Source: Pseudomonadota bacterium
GTDB lineage: Bacteria; Pseudomonadota; Alphaproteobacteria; UBA8366; GCA-2717185
Direction: 5' to 3'
NCBI GenBank assembly: GCA_027619655.1
Contig: JAQCHR010000106.1
Span: forward strand, 1 to 9,298
Length of the DNA: 9,298 bases
The position numbers and the translations under genes are program-made. Of this stretch, positions 6,693 through 9,298 are shown in pieces. The notes under the pieces were generated by a model. The model had not been told where the DNA came from. It ran no database searches and saw nothing but the letters and a program-made list of their open reading frames with translations. The number at the start of each line of letters is the position of its first letter. The first letter of the stretch is position 1.

Positions 6693-6998
6693 ATGACCGA
6701 ACGGATATCGGACGAGAGCACGGAATACTACAAGGATCGCAGCACCTGGGTGCGCGGGCTGTTCATGCTGCTGTTTATCGCGCTGTATCATGTCGCGGCG
6801 GTGGTGGTCGGCGCGGTGGCGGTGCTGCAGTTCGTCTGGAAACTGACCACCGGCGCCACCAATCCGCGCCTGCTGTCCTTCGGCGAGGATCTGGGGCGGT
6901 ATTTTTACCAGATCATGCGGTTCCTGACCTTTAATACCGAGGAAAAGCCCTTCCCCTTCACCGACTGGCCCTCGACCCCGCCCGCACCCCGACCGTAA
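6693..6998 (+). CDS. DUF4389 family membrane protein
   Basis: A 101-residue inner-membrane protein of unknown role. It has a short polar N-terminus, a long hydrophobic segment near 20-48 (one or two helices), then LTTGATNPRLLSFGEDLGRY (51-70), YQIMRFLTFNTEEKPFPF (72-89) and a proline-rich tail. The combination of gyration-like tract, LxxFGxxLxRYxYQI and a terminal EEKPFPF is characteristic of DUF4389. The start is set by GGAGAA 9 bases upstream; longer versions beginning at 6618 or 6684 are possible but less likely. It diverges from the deacetylase-like gene with about 100 bases between the starts. Its stop is 6 bases from the convergent threonine aldolase stop, with a hairpin at the junction. 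Confidence 0.85.
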   Translation: MTERISDESTEYYKDRSTWVRGLFMLLFIALYHVAAVVVGAVAVLQFVWKLTTGATNPRLLSFGEDLGRYFYQIMRFLTFNTEEKPFPFTDWPSTPPAPRP

Positions 6999-7013
6999 GC
7001 GGCGTTACGCCGC
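6999..7013. terminator. Short hairpin between convergent genes
   Basis: GCGGCG-TTA-CGCCGC forms a perfect 6-bp all-GC stem with a 3-base loop, directly after the DUF4389 stop. The loop is the threonine aldolase stop codon read on the minus strand. It could act on both strands as a terminator or 3'-end stabiliser. There is no T-run on either side, so the terminator role is unproven. Confidence 0.35.
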
Positions 7014-8060
7014 CCGCGATGCTTCCATGACGACGGTTCGCAGGGCGGCGGCGGCTTCCGCGACCTGGTCGCGGGTCACGTCCATATGCGTGACCACGCG
7101 CATGCGCGTACGGTCGTTTTCGCCGATGCGCACGCCGTGTTCCAGCAGGCGGTTGTGGACTTCGGCCGCGGTCATGCCGGTTTCGGAGACATCGAAGAAC
7201 ACCATGTTGGAATCGATTCCGTCGGTTTCGACCCGGATGCCCGGCAGGTTGGCGACGGATTCGGCGAAGAACCGCGCGTTTTCATGGTCTTCGGCCAGCC
7301 GTTCGACGTGGTGTTCGAGCGCGTAGACGCCGGCCGCCGCGATCACGCCGGACTGGCGCATCGCGCCGCCCATGCGCTGCTTCCACTGCCAGGCCTGTTC
7401 GATGAAATCTGTGCTGCCCGCCAGCACCGCGCCGACCGGGCAACCCAGCCCCTTCGACAGGTCGAGCCATAGCGAATCGAACGGTTCGGCGAAATCCCGC
7501 GCGGACACGCCGGACGCCACCGCGGCATTCAGCAGCCGCGCGCCATCCATATGCATGACCAGCCCGTGTTTCTGCGCCACCTCACTGACGCCGCGGATGG
7601 TGTCCAGCGGCCAGACCGTGCCGCCGCCGGCATTCGCGGTCTGTTCGATGGCGATCATGCGGCTGCGCGGGGCATGGCGGCGGGCCTTACGGATCGCGGC
7701 TTCGGCCTGGTCGGGCTGGAAGACGCCACGCACGCCATCGACCGGGCGGATCATCGCGCCGGCAAAGACGGCCGGGCCGCCGCCTTCGGAATTGATGATA
7801 TGCGCCGATTTGTCGGCGATGATGTCGTCGCCCGGATTGCACTGCACCAGGATCGCGATCTGGTTGCACATGGTGCCGGACGGCATGAAGACCGCCGCTT
7901 CCTTGCCCAGCAACTCCTTCGTCATCTCGCAGAGCCGGTTGGTGGAGGGATCCTCGCCGCGCTGTTCGTCGCCGACCTCCGCATTAGCCATCGCCTCGCG
8001 CATGCCCTTGCTCGGGCGGGTCTGGGTATCGCTGTACAGGTCGATGCGGGGTGACGGCAT
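7005..8060 (-). CDS. ltaE: Low-specificity threonine aldolase family enzyme
   Basis: A 351-residue PLP enzyme of the aspartate-aminotransferase fold that is expected to split threonine or allo-threonine into glycine and acetaldehyde; other beta-hydroxy amino acids are possible. Visible landmarks are IDLYSDTQTRP at the N-terminus (6-16), GDEQRGEDP (30-38), PSGTMCNQIA (60-69), the ring-stacking His in SAHIINSEGGG (86-95), the PLP-nitrogen Asp in HMDGARL (170-176), the probable Schiff-base Lys203 in LSKGLGCPVGAVL, and SNMVFF near 284-289. Length is normal for the family (about 330-360). GAGG 7 bases upstream supports the ATG. It is the last gene of a probable operon behind pccB and a 2TM gene, with 27 bases to the latter. 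The pairing with propionyl-CoA carboxylase might point to amino-acid breakdown, but this is inference. Confidence 0.93.
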   Translation of the reverse strand: MPSPRIDLYSDTQTRPSKGMREAMANAEVGDEQRGEDPSTNRLCEMTKELLGKEAAVFMPSGTMCNQIAILVQCNPGDDIIADKSAHIINSEGGGPAVFAGAMIRPVDGVRGVFQPDQAEAAIRKARRHAPRSRMIAIEQTANAGGGTVWPLDTIRGVSEVAQKHGLVMHMDGARLLNAAVASGVSARDFAEPFDSLWLDLSKGLGCPVGAVLAGSTDFIEQAWQWKQRMGGAMRQSGVIAAAGVYALEHHVERLAEDHENARFFAESVANLPGIRVETDGIDSNMVFFDVSETGMTAAEVHNRLLEHGVRIGENDRTRMRVVTHMDVTRDQVAEAAAALRTVVMEASRAA

Positions 8061-8087
8061 GGCGGGGCCTCGTGATTGATGGTTGGG

Positions 8088-8318
8088 TTATTTCCGGTCC
8101 GAGAATATCGTGAAAAGTCCCATGACGTAAGCCACATGCAGCGCCAGCACCGCGCCCCAGCCGACCAGCGGCAGCAGGAACCACGGGCTTGCCGGCTGGA
8201 GCAGCAGGTGCAGCCCGAATGCCCCGGCCGAGACGACAATGTAGCCGATCAGGTGCAGGGCGAACCAGCGCAACCGTTTCTGCGCGGCTAAAGCGGAATG
8301 TTGTCGTGTTTCTTCCAT
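8088..8318 (-). CDS. Small 2TM domain-containing protein
   Basis: The 76-residue product is a minimal 2TM-domain protein: a basic lead-in (QKRLRWFALHLIGY, 13-26), helix 1 near 20-40, a Pro/Trp turn (QPASPWF), helix 2 near 49-70 starting GWGAVLALHVAY, and a short tail. It shares the HLxxY, PxxW/F and WGxVxxxH pattern with the protein encoded at 3701-4030. Its start lies within the pccB 3' end and overlaps it by 31 bases, which suggests translational coupling. The upstream CTGGAAAA is only a weak ribosome site. No alternative ATG precedes helix 1. The role is unknown; it sits between two metabolic enzymes in a likely operon. Confidence 0.83.
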   Translation of the reverse strand: MEETRQHSALAAQKRLRWFALHLIGYIVVSAGAFGLHLLLQPASPWFLLPLVGWGAVLALHVAYVMGLFTIFSDRK

Positions 8319-9298
8319 GGGTTTTCCAGCTGCTTGTCGCGCAGCATGCGCAGCGCGCCGGCTATGCGGCGGCGGGTATTGTGCGGCATGATCACATCGT
8401 CGATATAGCCCAGCGCCCCGGCGACGAAGGGATTGGCGAATTTCCGGCGGTATTCCTCGGTCCGTTTCGCGATGGCGTCCGCGTCGCCGATATCCTCTCG
8501 GAAGATGATCTCCACCGCGCCCTTCGGCCCCATCACCGCGATTTCCGCATTCGGCCAGGCGTAGTTCACATCGCCGCGCAGGTGTTTCGAGCTCATTACG
8601 TCATAGGCGCCGCCATAGGCCTTGCGGGTAATCAGCGTGACCTTGGGCACCGTCGCTTCGGCAAAGGCGAAGAGCAGCTTGGCGCCGTGCTTGATAATGC
8701 CGCCGTATTCCTGCGCCGTGCCCGGCAGGAAGCCCGGGACATCGACCAGCGTGACGATGGGGATGTTGAAGCAGTCGCAGAAGCGGACGAAGCGGGCCGC
8801 CTTGCGCGACGAGGCGATATCCAGGCAGCCGGCCAGCACCATCGGCTGGTTGGCGACGATGCCGATGGTCGAGCCTTCCATCCGCGCCAGCCCGATCACG
8901 ATATTGCCCGCATATTCCGGCTGCAGTTCGAAGAAATCGCCCTCGTCGACGATCTTGGTAATCAGTTCCTTGATGTCATAGGGCAGGTTGGGGTTTACCG
9001 GCGCCAGCGTATCCAGCGAGATTTCGGCGCGGTCATGCGGATCGTCGGTCGGCAGGACCGGGGGCTTTTCCCGGTTCGAGGACGGCAGGAAGCTCATGAA
9101 GCGCCGCAATTGCAGCAGGGTTTCGACGTCGTTGTCGAAGGCCAGGTCGGCAACGCTGGACTTGGTCGTGTGGGTGACCGCCCCGCCGAGGTCCTCATGC
9201 GTTACTTCCTCATGGGTCACCGTCTTCACCACGTCCGGGCCGGTGACGAACATGTAGGAACTGTCCTTCACCATGAAGATGAAATCGGTCATCGCCGG
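8288..9298 (-). CDS. pccB: Propionyl-CoA carboxylase beta chain, C-terminal two thirds (partial)
   Basis: Carboxyltransferase subunit of a biotin-dependent acyl-CoA carboxylase, which moves carboxyl from biotin to propionyl-CoA to give methylmalonyl-CoA. The gene runs off the right edge. The last codons in the window read Pro-Ala before Met-Thr-Asp-Phe, which is the internal PAMTDF of the family, so the Met at 9290-9292 is not the start. Full-length members are about 510 residues and 336 are present. Landmarks counted from that Met are YMFVTGPDVVKTVT (13-26), GIVANQPMVLAGCLD (144-158), VDVPGFLPGTAQE (183-195), ITRKAYGGAYDVMSSKHL (221-238) and NYAWPNAEIAVMGPKGAVEI (243-262). The match is best to propionyl-CoA rather than methylcrotonyl- or acetyl-CoA carboxylases. 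The 2TM gene overlaps its 3' end. The alpha chain (pccA) is not in the window. Confidence 0.95.
   Translation of the reverse strand, partial: PAMTDFIFMVKDSSYMFVTGPDVVKTVTHEEVTHEDLGGAVTHTTKSSVADLAFDNDVETLLQLRRFMSFLPSSNREKPPVLPTDDPHDRAEISLDTLAPVNPNLPYDIKELITKIVDEGDFFELQPEYAGNIVIGLARMEGSTIGIVANQPMVLAGCLDIASSRKAARFVRFCDCFNIPIVTLVDVPGFLPGTAQEYGGIIKHGAKLLFAFAEATVPKVTLITRKAYGGAYDVMSSKHLRGDVNYAWPNAEIAVMGPKGAVEIIFREDIGDADAIAKRTEEYRRKFANPFVAGALGYIDDVIMPHNTRRRIAGALRMLRDKQLENPWKKHDNIPL

Noticed and set aside
7372..8079. A 235-codon + strand frame opposite the threonine aldolase
   Set aside because: Ser/Ala/Pro-rich composition with no motif, while the opposite strand has all PLP-enzyme landmarks.

Overview
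The window looks like ordinary chromosome from a GC-rich alphaproteobacterium, most likely a Rhodospirillales-type marine or environmental lineage. That placement is inferred from GC-rich third codon positions, a FcbT-like TRAP transporter, a DUF2336 protein, a DUF4389 protein and a CBS-BON protein. No rRNA, tRNA, insertion sequence, CRISPR array or phage gene was seen. Eleven protein genes are well supported, plus a possible 3' tail of another gene at the left edge. Almost all of the window is coding, and the longest gap is about 160 bases.

Region 1 (1-2951, + strand): a TRAP transporter with the large permease first (42-1418) and the small permease second (1432-2340). The usual order is small then large. 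The small permease carries an insert and an extra C-terminal membrane helix. A 10-bp perfect hairpin (2367-2396) follows, then an unrecognised protein with four predicted membrane helices (2436-2951) that may belong to the same transport locus.

Region 2 (2958-4634): a minus-strand pair, a 2TM-domain protein (3701-4030) followed by a CBS-CBS-BON protein (2958-3653). A 16-bp perfect palindrome lies inside the 2TM gene. Diverging from the pair is a small secreted protein of unknown function (4191-4634).

Region 3 (4660-6998): on the minus strand, a polysaccharide-deacetylase-fold protein with a TTG start and an Asn in place of a metal-ligand Asp (5947-6591), then a DUF2336 protein (4660-5784). 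A DUF4389 membrane protein (6693-6998) diverges from the deacetylase.

Region 4 (7005-9298, - strand): a likely operon of pccB (propionyl-CoA carboxylase beta chain, cut by the right edge), a second small 2TM protein overlapping its end by 31 bases, and a low-specificity threonine aldolase. A short hairpin whose loop is the aldolase stop codon separates the aldolase from the convergent DUF4389 gene.

No clearly new multi-gene system is evident. The best leads are the rearranged and extended TRAP locus with its membrane partner, the atypical deacetylase, and the intragenic palindrome.
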